Origin: CAMLOF01 sp041913045
GTDB taxonomy: Bacteria; Pseudomonadota; Gammaproteobacteria; Burkholderiales; Burkholderiaceae_C
Assembly: GCA_041913045.1 (NCBI GenBank)
Contig: JAYSGB010000001.1
Location: forward strand, 1 to 64,000
DNA length: 64,000 nt
Direction of reading: 5' to 3'
Position numbers and translations under genes: made by a program. Below are positions 33,261 to 42,263 of the stretch, in pieces (within the stretch, counting starts at the first letter, position 1; every line of letters starts with the position of its first letter). The notes below the pieces were generated by a model that was given only the letters and a program-made list of their open reading frames with translations, searched no databases and was not told the origin of the DNA.

Positions 33261-34490
33261 ATGAGCCTCGACACACTCATCACCACCACCTTCAACCCCA
33301 TGGCGCCCAAAGTGTCGGGATCGCGGGCACTGGTACTTATGGGCGGCGGCGCCCGCACGGCCTACCAGGTGGGAGTGCTCAAGGGCCTGGCACACCTGCT
33401 GCGCCGCCAGGCGCCGGAGCGCGGCGAATTTCCCTTCAAGATATTGCTGGGCACGTCTGCCGGCGCGCTCAACGCCACCTACCTGGCCAGTCATGCGCTG
33501 GAGGGGCTCGCCAGCATCGACCAGTTGTGCACCTTCTGGCGGCAGCTGCGCTCCACCCAGGTGTACCGGCTGCCCACCCTGCCCTGGCCCTGGCCCAACC
33601 TGCTGAGTTCGGGCCTGACGCTGATGCTCCAGGTTCGCCAGCACCGTGCCTTGCTGGACACCCTCCCCCTGGTGGACACCCTGCACCGCCATGTTCTGCT
33701 GGACCGCATCGAGGCCTCGTTACGTGAAGGGGCGCTGGAGGCTGTTGCCGTCACCGCATCCAGCTACACCAGCGGCGAACACTGGACTTTCTGCCAGACC
33801 ACTGCGGACCACCCTTGCGCCCCTTGGCGGCGCCCAGGGCGGCGCGCCAGCATGCAGCCGCTGACCATCGAGCACCTCATGGCATCCAGCGCCATTCCCT
33901 TCCTCTTCCCGGCCGTGCCGCTGTGGGTAGAGGGCCGCAAGGAGTACTTTGGCGACGGCTCCATGCGCCAACTTTCACCCGTGTCGCCCGCCATACAGCT
34001 GGGCGCGCGTGATGTGCTCGTGATTGGCGTGGGGCAACCGCAAAGGGCATCCCTGGGCGGGCCATCCTTGGGTGAGGACCCGACCGCAGGCACGATAGCC
34101 GGTCATGCGCTGGCCAGCGTGTTCCACGACACCTTGCAGGCCGACGTGGAACAGGCCCAGAGGGTGAGCCGGACCATCGCCCAACTGCCCCCCGAGGTAG
34201 CGCAGGCACTGCCCTACCGCCCGGTCAACGTGCTGGCGATTCAGCCCAGCGTGTCGCTCGACGAACTGACCCTCAAGCATGTGGATGCCCTGCCCGCAGG
34301 TACCAGACGTACCCTGGTGGGGCTGGGGGCCCTGGACACCCGGCGCGCCGCCAGCGGAAGTGCGGCGGCGCTCGCCAGCTACCTGCTGTTCGAGCCAGAT
34401 TTCGTCAACGCCCTGATCGAATGTGGCCAGCGCGACGCGCAACTCCATGAAAGCGAATTGCTTGCCTTCTTCGACATGCAGCCGTCATGA
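33261..34490 (+). CDS. Patatin-like phospholipase
   Basis: A 409-residue patatin-family serine hydrolase. The oxyanion loop is MGGGARTAYQVGVLKG (27-42), the nucleophile is Ser66 in GTSAG (64-68) and the catalytic Asp is in YFGDGSMRQ near 231. The oxyanion loop has Thr-Ala in place of the more common Gly-x, as in several proteobacterial patatins. No signal peptide is seen, so it is probably cytosolic or membrane-associated. It stands alone between the ABC operon and corA. The substrate is unknown. Confidence 0.88.
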   Translation: MSLDTLITTTFNPMAPKVSGSRALVLMGGGARTAYQVGVLKGLAHLLRRQAPERGEFPFKILLGTSAGALNATYLASHALEGLASIDQLCTFWRQLRSTQVYRLPTLPWPWPNLLSSGLTLMLQVRQHRALLDTLPLVDTLHRHVLLDRIEASLREGALEAVAVTASSYTSGEHWTFCQTTADHPCAPWRRPGRRASMQPLTIEHLMASSAIPFLFPAVPLWVEGRKEYFGDGSMRQLSPVSPAIQLGARDVLVIGVGQPQRASLGGPSLGEDPTAGTIAGHALASVFHDTLQADVEQAQRVSRTIAQLPPEVAQALPYRPVNVLAIQPSVSLDELTLKHVDALPAGTRRTLVGLGALDTRRAASGSAAALASYLLFEPDFVNALIECGQRDAQLHESELLAFFDMQPS

Positions 34491-34546
34491 GCTGGTGCGA
34501 TAATTCCGGCTTACTCACCAACCCGGAGCCCCACGTGGAAAGCAGC

Positions 34547-34663
34547 CCTAGTCGCGTGCTTTCAGCGCAGGCCTGAGCTTCCTGATCTGCCCGAGCACGG
34601 GCACGACTGGAGCGGCCAGCGGCTGAAAGCACCTTCACCGCCTTCAGGCGACCTCTGTCGCCA
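34547..34663 (+). promoter_or_regulatory. Structured 5' leader of corA
   Basis: Between the patatin stop and corA the DNA encodes several nested stems. GTGCTTTCAGC (34556-34566) pairs perfectly with GCTGAAAGCAC (34622-34632) and encloses a TGCCCG-AGCA-CGGGCA hairpin (34588-34603). A second hairpin, GGCGAC-CTCT-GTCGCC (34647-34662), follows. AGTCG (34550-34554) can alternatively pair with CGACT (34604-34608), competing with the long stem. This looks like a cis-regulatory RNA before a magnesium transporter gene; it does not match a known magnesium riboswitch by eye. Confidence 0.55.
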
Positions 34664-34695
34664 CCGCCCCCAGTCTCGCGTTCAGGAAGCGTCAA

Positions 34696-35682
34696 ATGCT
34701 CAACGTCTTCACCCTGGCCAATGGCCGCCTGTTCCAGGAAGAAATCGAATCCCTGGAAGAACTCGCCCGCTTCAAACCCATCTGGGTTGACCTCGAATCG
34801 CCCACGCCAGAAGAGCGCCGCTGGGTGCGCCAGCACTTCGGCCTGAGCATTCCTGAAGACGCGATGGACGAGGACATCGAAGAGTCCGCACGCTTTTTCG
34901 AAGAAGACAACGGCGAGTTGCACGTGCGTAGCGACTTCCTCATTGACGACGATGAAGACCCGCGCCATGTGCGCGTGGCCTTCATCCTCAACGAGCACAA
35001 CGACAAGCTCAAGAGCCATGGCGTGCTGTTCTCCATCCACGACGAGGACGTGCCCGTGTTCCGCCTGCTGCGCCTGCGTGCGCGGCGCATGCCCGGCCTC
35101 ATCAAGGACGCCAAGGATGTGCTGCTGAGCCTGTTCGACACCGACGCCGAGTACTGCGCCGACACGGTCGAGGACATCTACAGCGACCTGGAAAAAATCA
35201 GCACCAAAGTGCTGTCCGGCCAAGTGACCGACGAGATCGCATCCGACGTGCTGGCCGCCATCGCCCGGCACGAGGACATGTCGGGCCGGATCCGCCGCAA
35301 CATGATGGACACGCGCCGCGCCGTCAGCTTCATGATGCGCACGCGGTTGCTGAGCGCCGAACAGTTCGAAGACGCCCGCCAGATCCTGCGCGACCTGGAC
35401 TCGCTGGACAGCCACACGGCCTTCATGTTCGACAAGATCAACTTCTTGATGGATGCCACGATCGGTTTCATCAACATCAACCAGAACAAGATCATCAAGA
35501 TCTTCTCGGTTGCCAGCGTGGCCTTGCTGCCTCCCACCTTGATCGCCAGCATCTATGGCATGAACTTCCAGTTCATGCCCGAGCTGAACTGGAAAATGGG
35601 CTACCCCTTCGCCCTGGGACTGATGGCGCTGTCGGCCGTCGGGCCGATGGTGTACTTCCGCAAACGCGGCTGGCTCAAGTGA
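34696..35682 (+). CDS. corA: Magnesium/cobalt transporter CorA
   Basis: A 328-residue pentameric inner membrane channel for magnesium (also cobalt and nickel). The large N-terminal cytosolic domain includes EDNGELHVRSDFLIDDD; the long stalk helix includes IGFININQNKIIKIFSVASV. The pore motif is YGMNFQFMPEL, with GMN near 287-289, and the second helix ends in a basic tail (YFRKRGWLK). The length is normal. The ATG lies about 33 bases after the folded leader. Confidence 0.96.
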   Translation: MLNVFTLANGRLFQEEIESLEELARFKPIWVDLESPTPEERRWVRQHFGLSIPEDAMDEDIEESARFFEEDNGELHVRSDFLIDDDEDPRHVRVAFILNEHNDKLKSHGVLFSIHDEDVPVFRLLRLRARRMPGLIKDAKDVLLSLFDTDAEYCADTVEDIYSDLEKISTKVLSGQVTDEIASDVLAAIARHEDMSGRIRRNMMDTRRAVSFMMRTRLLSAEQFEDARQILRDLDSLDSHTAFMFDKINFLMDATIGFININQNKIIKIFSVASVALLPPTLIASIYGMNFQFMPELNWKMGYPFALGLMALSAVGPMVYFRKRGWLK

Positions 35683-35757
35683 GCCGGGGGGGCCCATGCC
35701 CCCACGCTTCGCTGCCCCCCGAGGGGGCGTTCGTCGCCTTGGGGCGGCCCGGCGGCG
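35683..35757. repeat. GC-rich intergenic repeat with strong hairpin
   Basis: This fills the gap between convergent corA and mtnN. It contains the hairpin GCCCCC-CGA-GGGGGC (35714-35728) and TGGGGCGGCCCGGC (35740-35753), the inverse of a 14-mer at 14762-14775. The text CCCACGCTTCGCTGCCCCCC is of a type scattered through Comamonadaceae intergenic regions (general knowledge). It probably also ends transcription from both sides. Confidence 0.7.
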
Positions 35758-35759
35758 AC

Positions 35760-36512
35760 TCAGAGCAGGTTGAGCGCCTTGCGTACGATGCGCGCGCTGT
35801 AATGGCGCGCAACCTGCTGCAGGAAATGCTGGAAATCGACGTGTGCGTCGTCGTCCGCGCGGTCTGACACCGTGCGCACGGCCCCGAAGGGCACGCCGTA
35901 GTCGTGACACACCTGGGCCACGGCTGCGCTCTCCATGTCCACGGCCAAGGCCTGGGGAAGGTCTGCGCGCAGCGCATCGCTCTCGGCGGCGGTGGACACG
36001 AAGCGGTCACCGGTAACGATCTCGCCCTGATGCACCGAAGGTGAGTGCAGGCCAAAGGTACGCAGGGTAGCTTCATCCAGCAACTTGGGCAGCCAGGTGA
36101 CAGCCTCTTTGGCCGACTCGTGCAACACCTGCACCAGTGCCAAGTCTGCCTGGAAGCGCGAACGGCCGTAGCCGGGCATCTCCCAGCGTGGGAAGAGCGG
36201 CGCGGCATTCATGTCGTGCTGAACGAATGCCGAGCCCACCACGATGTCGCCAACCTCTACCCCCAGGGCCAGGCCGCCCGCCACACCCGTGAAAATCACT
36301 TGCTGCGGCCCGAAACGCTCGATGAGGACGGTGGCCGTGGTGGCTGCCGCCACCTTGCCTATGCCCGAAAGCACCGCAACCACCTCGTGACCCTGGAGAT
36401 GGCCTTGCCAGAAGGCGCGCCCTGCAATCTCGGTCTTGTGCTCGTCCGGCATGAGAGCGAGCACCTCTGCCAGTTCCTCGTGCAGGGCGCTGATGATGGC
36501 AATTCGACTCAT
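35760..36512 (-). CDS. mtnN: 5'-methylthioadenosine/S-adenosylhomocysteine nucleosidase
   Basis: A 250-residue MTA/SAH nucleosidase, which releases adenine from methylthioadenosine, S-adenosylhomocysteine and 5'-deoxyadenosine. It has IAIISALHEELAEV at the start (catalytic Glu), the purine nucleoside phosphorylase-like core GIGKVAAATTATVLIERF, VAGGLALGVEVGDIVVG, and MESAAVAQVCHDYGVP. The catalytic Asp is in VSDRADDDAHVDF. GGGAG is near the ATG. It follows fadD by 37 bases and is probably co-transcribed. Confidence 0.94.
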   Translation of the reverse strand: MSRIAIISALHEELAEVLALMPDEHKTEIAGRAFWQGHLQGHEVVAVLSGIGKVAAATTATVLIERFGPQQVIFTGVAGGLALGVEVGDIVVGSAFVQHDMNAAPLFPRWEMPGYGRSRFQADLALVQVLHESAKEAVTWLPKLLDEATLRTFGLHSPSVHQGEIVTGDRFVSTAAESDALRADLPQALAVDMESAAVAQVCHDYGVPFGAVRTVSDRADDDAHVDFQHFLQQVARHYSARIVRKALNLL

Positions 36513-36549
36513 ACGGGTGAACTCCCGTGGCTGCCGCGCTGGCCGCCAC

Positions 36550-38238
36550 TCACTTCTTGTCGCGCAACTCCCTGCGCAGGATTTTGCCCACCGGGGTCTT
36601 GGGCAACTCGTCGCGGAACTCCACGACCTTGGGCTGCTTGTACCCCGTCAGGCGAGACTTGCAATAGTCTCGCACATGTTCCTCTGTGAGCGCGGGGTTC
36701 TTTTTGACGACGATCAACTTCACAGCCTCGCCGGAATGCTGGTCGGGCACGCCCACCACCGCACATTCGAGCACGCCGTCGAGTTGGGCCACGACCTCTT
36801 CCACCTCGTTCGGGTACACGTTGAAGCCGCTTACCAGGATCATGTCCTTCTTGCGGTCAACAATCTTGAAATAGCCTCGCTCATCCATCACGCCGATGTC
36901 GCCGGTCTTGAACCAGCCATCTGCCGTCATGACCTTGGCCGTCTCATCAGGCCGCTGCCAGTAGCCCGCCATGACCTGCGGCCCCTTGATGACGATCTCG
37001 CCAGGCTGACCCAGGGGGACTTCTGCACCGTCGTCGTCAACACACATCATGAGCGTGCTGGGCAAGGGCACGCCGATGGTGCCGGTGAACTCTGTGTTTG
37101 TGACAGGGTTGCAACTGGCCGAAGGGCTGGTTTCCGACAGGCCATAGCCTTCGCAGATCGGGCAGCTGGTGGCGTCCAGCCACTTCTTGGCCACCGCGGC
37201 CTGCACCGCCATGCCCCCACCCACCGACACCTTGAGGTTTCGCCAGTTGACCGTATTGAAGTCCGGATGGTTCAACAAGGCGTTGAACAGCGTGTTCACA
37301 GCGGGGAAGCTGTGGAAGGTGTGCTTGCTCAATTCTTTCAACACAGCGGGCAGATCGCGCGGGTTGGGGATGAGGATGGTCTTGCCCCCGTTGCGCATGC
37401 TCAGCATCATGTTCACGGTGAACGCGAAGATGTGATACAGCGGCAGGGCGCAGACACTGGTGGATTGTTCGCCTGCGGGGATCTTCTTCATCACCGGGTC
37501 GTTCCAGGCCTCGGACTGCAGCACGTTGGCAATGACGTTGCGGTGCTGCAGAACCGCGCCCTTGCTCACGCCAGTGGTGCCGCCGGTGTATTGCAGCAGC
37601 GCCACGTCGTCGGGCTGAATGTCGGGCGCATTGAAGGGCGCACGTGCGCCTTTGGCCAGGGCGTCGTTGAAACGCACGGCGCCCGGCAGGTGATAGCCCG
37701 GCACCAGCTTCTTAACGTGACGCACCACCGCGTTGACGATGCTGCCCTTGAGGAACCCCAGCATGTCGCCCATGGCGGTGAGCACCACGTGCTTGACCGG
37801 TGTGTGGGATATGCACTGTTGCAGTGTGGCGGCAAAGTTCTCGATGATGAAAATGGCCTTGGCGCCAGAGTCCTTGAGCTGGTGCTCCAGCTCGCGGGGC
37901 GTGTACAACGGGTTGACGTTGACCACAACGAAACCGGCCCGCAGGATGGCCGCCACCACGATGGGGTACTGCGGCATGTTGGGCATCATCACGGCCACGC
38001 GGTCGCCACGTGTCAAACCCTTGCTCTGCAGGTAGGCCGCCATGGCACGCGAGGCACGGTTGGTTTCTCCGTAGCTGAAATCCTTGCCCAGGAAGCTGTA
38101 GGCCGTGCGAGCCTCGTACTTGCGAAAGCTTTCCTCCATCAGATCGACAAGCGAGCGGTAATGCGTGGGATCAATCTCCGCGGGCACCCCGGCAGGGTAG
38201 GCTTTCAGCCAGGGTTTGTCTGCGGCGGTCACGGTCAT
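36550..38238 (-). CDS. fadD: Long-chain acyl-CoA synthetase
   Basis: A 562-residue adenylate-forming enzyme that activates long-chain fatty acids to acyl-CoA at the inner membrane. The P-loop-like motif is YTGGTTGVSKGAVL, followed by EGYGLSETSP, GWFKTGDIGVMDERGYF and the C-terminal PVGKILRRELRDK with the catalytic Lys. The FadD-type length and N-terminal PWLKAYPAGVPAEID are typical. The start at 38238 has GGAG six bases upstream; an ATG at 38250 is also possible. mtnN follows. Confidence 0.94.
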   Translation of the reverse strand: MTVTAADKPWLKAYPAGVPAEIDPTHYRSLVDLMEESFRKYEARTAYSFLGKDFSYGETNRASRAMAAYLQSKGLTRGDRVAVMMPNMPQYPIVVAAILRAGFVVVNVNPLYTPRELEHQLKDSGAKAIFIIENFAATLQQCISHTPVKHVVLTAMGDMLGFLKGSIVNAVVRHVKKLVPGYHLPGAVRFNDALAKGARAPFNAPDIQPDDVALLQYTGGTTGVSKGAVLQHRNVIANVLQSEAWNDPVMKKIPAGEQSTSVCALPLYHIFAFTVNMMLSMRNGGKTILIPNPRDLPAVLKELSKHTFHSFPAVNTLFNALLNHPDFNTVNWRNLKVSVGGGMAVQAAVAKKWLDATSCPICEGYGLSETSPSASCNPVTNTEFTGTIGVPLPSTLMMCVDDDGAEVPLGQPGEIVIKGPQVMAGYWQRPDETAKVMTADGWFKTGDIGVMDERGYFKIVDRKKDMILVSGFNVYPNEVEEVVAQLDGVLECAVVGVPDQHSGEAVKLIVVKKNPALTEEHVRDYCKSRLTGYKQPKVVEFRDELPKTPVGKILRRELRDKK

Positions 38239-38378
38239 GCTTGGCTCCATTCTTGTGTTTGTCTTGGCAAGGAAGTGGCAGGCGCTTTGCTGCCAGCGAA
38301 CCGATTGTCGGGACAGCAGGGCATTAGGCCCATTCTGTTTTTCCCTGACGGCAGTCTGACATTATTGAGCACACCCAT

Positions 38379-38402
38379 AAAAAAACCGGGACAAGCCCGG
38401 TT
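38379..38402 (-). terminator. Intrinsic terminator after the NTE-like gene
   Basis: On the minus strand AACCGGG (38402-38396) pairs with CCCGGTT (38390-38384) over five bases and is followed by a T run. It lies 19 bases after the stop of the cNMP-binding patatin gene. Confidence 0.85.
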
Positions 38403-38420
38403 ATTCACTGCCTTTGGCGC

Positions 38421-40286
38421 TCAGTCGCCAAGCCCCCACGCCGTCTTGTCGGCGGGGTCGAGCGCCTCCAGCACCTCACGGGCATGCACCTCACCTTGGC
38501 GAACGATGGCATCGAACCGGTTCCACTGGAGCAGCCCGACGCGGAACAGCGGCGGGTTGAAGTAGAGGTCGGTGTGGCGGCGCGACTCGTCTTGACGCGA
38601 AATGCTGTAGAGGATGGTGACATTGAGCAGGTAGGAGACCAGTGAGGGCAAACGGTAGCGGCGTTTGGCTCGTGGACGCAAGCGGTCGAGCAGCAAGGTC
38701 CACGGCCCCGGCGTCTCCTTGAAGTTGAGACGCTTCGGATTGCGGGCACTCAGGTCCACGCCGATCACACGCCCCACGCCTCGCATGTCACGCATCACAT
38801 CGGCCGGGAAGTTGTTGAAGGTGCCTCCGTCGCACAGCAGCTCGCCATCGCGCACCACGGGTGGCAGCGCACCCGGAATGGCAATGCTGGCCAGCAGTGC
38901 CTGCCCCAGGTCGCCCTCCAGCAGGCGCATCTCTTTGCCCTGCGAATAGTTGCTCGCAATGCAGAAGTAGTTCTTCCACAGGTCCACAATGTCCACCGAG
39001 CCCCCCATCAGGCTGTGAATGGAGCGCTCGATGACACTGCGCACCCGCCGCCCCTTGATGAGGGAGAGCAAGGGCAGCACGGTGTAGTCGCCCGTGGGGT
39101 TGACCTTGAATGCCTCCCGCGCCACGCCTATGGTCTGCTCTGGCGTGGCGTCGGCGGCGATGATGGCAGCCATCACGGCGCCCATGCTGGTCCCCCCTAC
39201 GCAGTCCACCTCAATGCCTTGCTGGCGCAAGGTCTTCCAGATGCCCAGGTGTGCAAAACCACGCGCACCACCACCAGCCAGCACCAGCCCGACGGCGTTG
39301 CGGCTGAGCAGGCGAGCCAACCGCGCCAGATCTTCGTCTTTTGAGGGCCGGATGTTGACGTGTCCGGTCACGGCACGGCGTTCCAGCCACCGGCGCATGC
39401 CCAGCGGCGACTTGATGCCATCGGGGTGGAGCAGTACCAGGGTTTCTGCCGCCTCACTACGCTGCGGCCTGTCCACCAGGCAAGCCTTTTCAACGGGGTG
39501 CAGGTGCGCAGGCTCGTTGGCGTTTGCGAGCAACAACACCTCGTCGCTGTGCCTGATGCACGACTGGGTCCATTCAGACGCCTGGGGCTCAGCCACCATG
39601 AGCACAAAGTCATGCACTGCCTCCAGCTCGTCCAGTGCCGCCGACAACCGTTCGCCTTGCGATGCATCTGCAGTCGGCAAGCCAGGCTGCGCCATCCGGG
39701 CGGCCATGGAATCGGCCGTCACACAACAGGCATTCCCGTAGCGGCCCAGCATGTCCGTCAACCTTTGAGCCAGTTGAGCGACGTCCAAGCCATTGGTAAT
39801 TGGAAGCACGGTCACCATCACCGGCGCAGGCAGGGGCTGGCGCACATTCTGGGTCTGCAGGCGCTGGATGATCTTGTTGGTCAACGCCAGTGAGACCTGC
39901 GGGTTGCGCGCCACCAAGGCGTCGAAATGCTGCTTGTCTATACGCGCCAGCAGCGTGTCACGTATGGCCACCACCGTGGCCGAGCGCGGGGCACCGGTGT
40001 ACAGGCTGATCTCGCCAGTGATTTCACCGCGCCCCAGTTCACGCACCATGCGGCTGGTGCCATCCGGGTTCTTGACGTACACGCGCAAGCGCCCGCTGAG
40101 CGACAGGTAGGCCGTATCGCCTGGCTGGCCCTGCTCCATCAGCACATCGCCCGCCCCCAGCTCCACCCAGCCCACGTTGTCAAAGATCGCTCGCAGTGTG
40201 CTTCGACCAATGTCACCGAAGTTCGCTCGCAATTGCTGAACCAGCATCTCGCGTCGGCGTTGCTGCTCCGTATCGCTTGTCTCCAT
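38421..40286 (-). CDS. NTE-like patatin esterase with cyclic-nucleotide-binding domain
   Basis: A 621-residue protein of the neuropathy target esterase/RssA-like group. The N-terminus (about 20-140) is a cNMP-binding domain with ITGEISLYTGAPRSATVV, keeping the Gly-Glu and Arg of the phosphate-binding cassette. A middle region is of unknown fold, with a patatin domain at about 325-500: LAGGGARGFAHLG, nucleophile in GGTSMGAV near 365, and Asp in CDGGTFNNFP near 483. Eukaryotic NTE degrades phosphatidylcholine and lysophospholipids. AAGG six bases before the ATG at 40286 sets the start. It is a second possible reader of the cyclic nucleotide made by the CHASE2 cyclase (inference). Confidence 0.91.
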   Translation of the reverse strand: METSDTEQQRRREMLVQQLRANFGDIGRSTLRAIFDNVGWVELGAGDVLMEQGQPGDTAYLSLSGRLRVYVKNPDGTSRMVRELGRGEITGEISLYTGAPRSATVVAIRDTLLARIDKQHFDALVARNPQVSLALTNKIIQRLQTQNVRQPLPAPVMVTVLPITNGLDVAQLAQRLTDMLGRYGNACCVTADSMAARMAQPGLPTADASQGERLSAALDELEAVHDFVLMVAEPQASEWTQSCIRHSDEVLLLANANEPAHLHPVEKACLVDRPQRSEAAETLVLLHPDGIKSPLGMRRWLERRAVTGHVNIRPSKDEDLARLARLLSRNAVGLVLAGGGARGFAHLGIWKTLRQQGIEVDCVGGTSMGAVMAAIIAADATPEQTIGVAREAFKVNPTGDYTVLPLLSLIKGRRVRSVIERSIHSLMGGSVDIVDLWKNYFCIASNYSQGKEMRLLEGDLGQALLASIAIPGALPPVVRDGELLCDGGTFNNFPADVMRDMRGVGRVIGVDLSARNPKRLNFKETPGPWTLLLDRLRPRAKRRYRLPSLVSYLLNVTILYSISRQDESRRHTDLYFNPPLFRVGLLQWNRFDAIVRQGEVHAREVLEALDPADKTAWGLGD

Positions 40287-40432
40287 GGCACGCCTTTTTT
40301 GGTTGAGCCTGACGACAAGTGATCTTGCCACCACCATTTTCCGGCCGCCGGGCACATTTGAAGTACTAAATGTATGCCTCTGGCTGGATTGATGCGGCGC
40401 GGCATATGTCACATACGTTACACCCCTGCTCC

Positions 40433-40461
40433 AAAAAGAAACGCCGCACAGAGGCGGCGTT
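40433..40461 (-). terminator. Intrinsic terminator after pntB
   Basis: On the minus strand AACGCCGC (40461-40454) pairs with GCGGCGTT (40447-40440) over six bases, followed by TCTTTTT. It is 24 bases after the pntB stop codon. Confidence 0.87.
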
Positions 40462-40485
40462 CCAGACTGGCTCAATGAACAGGTT

Positions 40486-41928
40486 TCACTCGACAGCCTT
40501 GGTCATGTCCTCGACCACCTTCTTGGCGTCACCAAACACCATCATGGTCTTGTCCATGTAGAACAACTCGTTGTCCAGCCCGGCGTAGCCTGCTGCCATG
40601 GAGCGCTTGTTCACAATGATGGTCTTGGCCTTGTAGGCTTCCAGAATGGGCATGCCGTAGATGGGCGTGCCCTTTTGCAACGCGGCGGGGTTCACCACGT
40701 CGTTGGCGCCCAGGATGATGGCCACGTCGGCTTGGCCGAACTCGCCGTTGATGTCCTCCATCTCGAACACCTGGTCGTAGGGCACCTCGGCCTCGGCCAG
40801 CAGCACGTTCATGTGGCCGGGCATGCGGCCCGCCACCGGGTGAATGGCGTACTTGACCGTGATGCCCTTGTGCGTGAGCTTCTCGGCCAGCTCCTTGACC
40901 GCGTGCTGCGCACGCGCCACCGCCAGACCATAGCCTGGCACGATCACCACCGTCTCGGCGTTGCCCAGGATGAAGGCTGCGTCGTCGGCGCTGCCACTCT
41001 TGACGGAGCGCTGCTGCTGCGCGCCGCCTGCCGCCGCCGCGCTGGTGTCACCACCGAAGCCCCCCAGGATCACGTTGAAGAACGAGCGGTTCATGGCCTT
41101 GCACATGATGTAGCTCAGGATCGCACCCGAAGAGCCCACCAGCGACCCGGCAATGATCAGCATGCTGTTGTTGAGTGAGAAGCCGATGCCCGCGGCCGCC
41201 CAGCCCGAGTAGCTGTTGAGCATGGACACCACCACCGGCATGTCAGCACCGCCAATCGGGATGATGATGAGCACACCCAGCACGAAGCTCAGCGCCACCA
41301 TGGCCAGGAAGGCAGTCCAGTTTTCGGTGAAGGCGAAGAACACGCCCAGGCCGATGGTGGCCAGCCCCAGCACCAGGTTGAGCATGTGCTGCCCGGCAAA
41401 CACCACCGGGGCGCCCTGGAACAGGCGGAACTTGTACTTGCCGCTGAGCTTGCCGAACGCAATGACGGAGCCGCTGAAGGTGATGGCACCGATGGCCGCC
41501 CCCAGGAACAGCTCGATCTTGTTGCCAAACGGAATGTGGGGCACGGTGCCATCAGCCGCACGCTGCACGATGTTGAAGGCGTAAGGCTCGGCCACCACGG
41601 CAAGGGCAATGCACACCGCCGCCAGGCCGATCATGCTGTGCATGAAGGCCACCAGCTCGGGCATCTTGGTCATCTCCACGCGCTTGGCCATGATGGCGCC
41701 TGCACCACCGCCCACAACCAGCCCGCCGAGCACGTAGACCATTCCATCAGCAGCACCGCCCGAGAGCTTGACGATGAGCGCCGCAGTGGTGAGCACGGCA
41801 ATGGCCATGCCCGTCATGCCGAACAGGTTGCCCCGGATGGAGGTGGTCGGGTGGCTCAGGCCCTTCAAGGCCTGGATGAAGCACACCGATGCCACTAGGT
41901 ACAGAAGCACAACGAGGTTCATGCTCAT
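40486..41928 (-). CDS. pntB: NAD(P) transhydrogenase subunit beta
   Basis: A 480-residue inner membrane subunit of the proton-pumping transhydrogenase (NADH plus NADP to NAD plus NADPH). The N-terminal half has about nine helices; the C-terminal domain III binds NADP, with VIVPGYGLAVARAQHAVKEL near 330, HPVAGRMPGHMNVLLAEA and GANDVVNPAA. Its ATG overlaps the pntAB stop by four bases (ATGA), so translation is coupled. Last gene of pntAA-pntAB-pntB. Confidence 0.96.
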   Translation of the reverse strand: MSMNLVVLLYLVASVCFIQALKGLSHPTTSIRGNLFGMTGMAIAVLTTAALIVKLSGGAADGMVYVLGGLVVGGGAGAIMAKRVEMTKMPELVAFMHSMIGLAAVCIALAVVAEPYAFNIVQRAADGTVPHIPFGNKIELFLGAAIGAITFSGSVIAFGKLSGKYKFRLFQGAPVVFAGQHMLNLVLGLATIGLGVFFAFTENWTAFLAMVALSFVLGVLIIIPIGGADMPVVVSMLNSYSGWAAAGIGFSLNNSMLIIAGSLVGSSGAILSYIMCKAMNRSFFNVILGGFGGDTSAAAAGGAQQQRSVKSGSADDAAFILGNAETVVIVPGYGLAVARAQHAVKELAEKLTHKGITVKYAIHPVAGRMPGHMNVLLAEAEVPYDQVFEMEDINGEFGQADVAIILGANDVVNPAALQKGTPIYGMPILEAYKAKTIIVNKRSMAAGYAGLDNELFYMDKTMMVFGDAKKVVEDMTKAVE

Positions 41929-42251
41929 TTGGCGGCTCCTTCACCAGCGGCGGGGGCCTTGCGTTCTTTCTTCTTGAACATCTCGAGCATGCGGCGCGTC
42001 ACCAGAAAGCCACCGAACACGTTGACCGCGGCCAGCGCCACGGCCAGCACGCCCAGGGTCTTGCCCAGCGGCGTTTCGGTAAGCGCGGCGGCCAGCATGG
42101 CACCAACGATGACGATGGCCGAGATCGCGTTGGTCACGGCCATGAGCGGCGTGTGCAGCGCGGGCGTGACGTTCCACACCACGTGGTAGCCCACGTAGAT
42201 GGCCAGCACGAAGATGATGAGGTTGATGAGGACGGGGGATACGGCTTCCAC
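41925..42251 (-). CDS. pntAB: NAD(P) transhydrogenase subunit alpha part 2
   Basis: A 108-residue membrane piece of the alpha subunit with three helices (LINLIIFVLAIYVGYHVVWN; ISAIVIVGAMLAAAL; VLAVALAAVNVFGGFLVTRRML) and a charged C-terminal tail. In this split form, domain I is the separate PntAA protein. The start is GTG at 42251 with AGGAG upstream. It lies 12 bases after pntAA. Confidence 0.94.
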   Translation of the reverse strand: MEAVSPVLINLIIFVLAIYVGYHVVWNVTPALHTPLMAVTNAISAIVIVGAMLAAALTETPLGKTLGVLAVALAAVNVFGGFLVTRRMLEMFKKKERKAPAAGEGAAK

Positions 42252-42263
42252 GTTGTCTCCTGT

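Noticed and set aside
40408..40423. CRP-like site upstream of the NTE-like gene
   Set aside because: TGTCAC-ATAC-GTTACA is palindromic only with mismatches and has a 4-base rather than 6-base spacer, so a CRP assignment is not supported.
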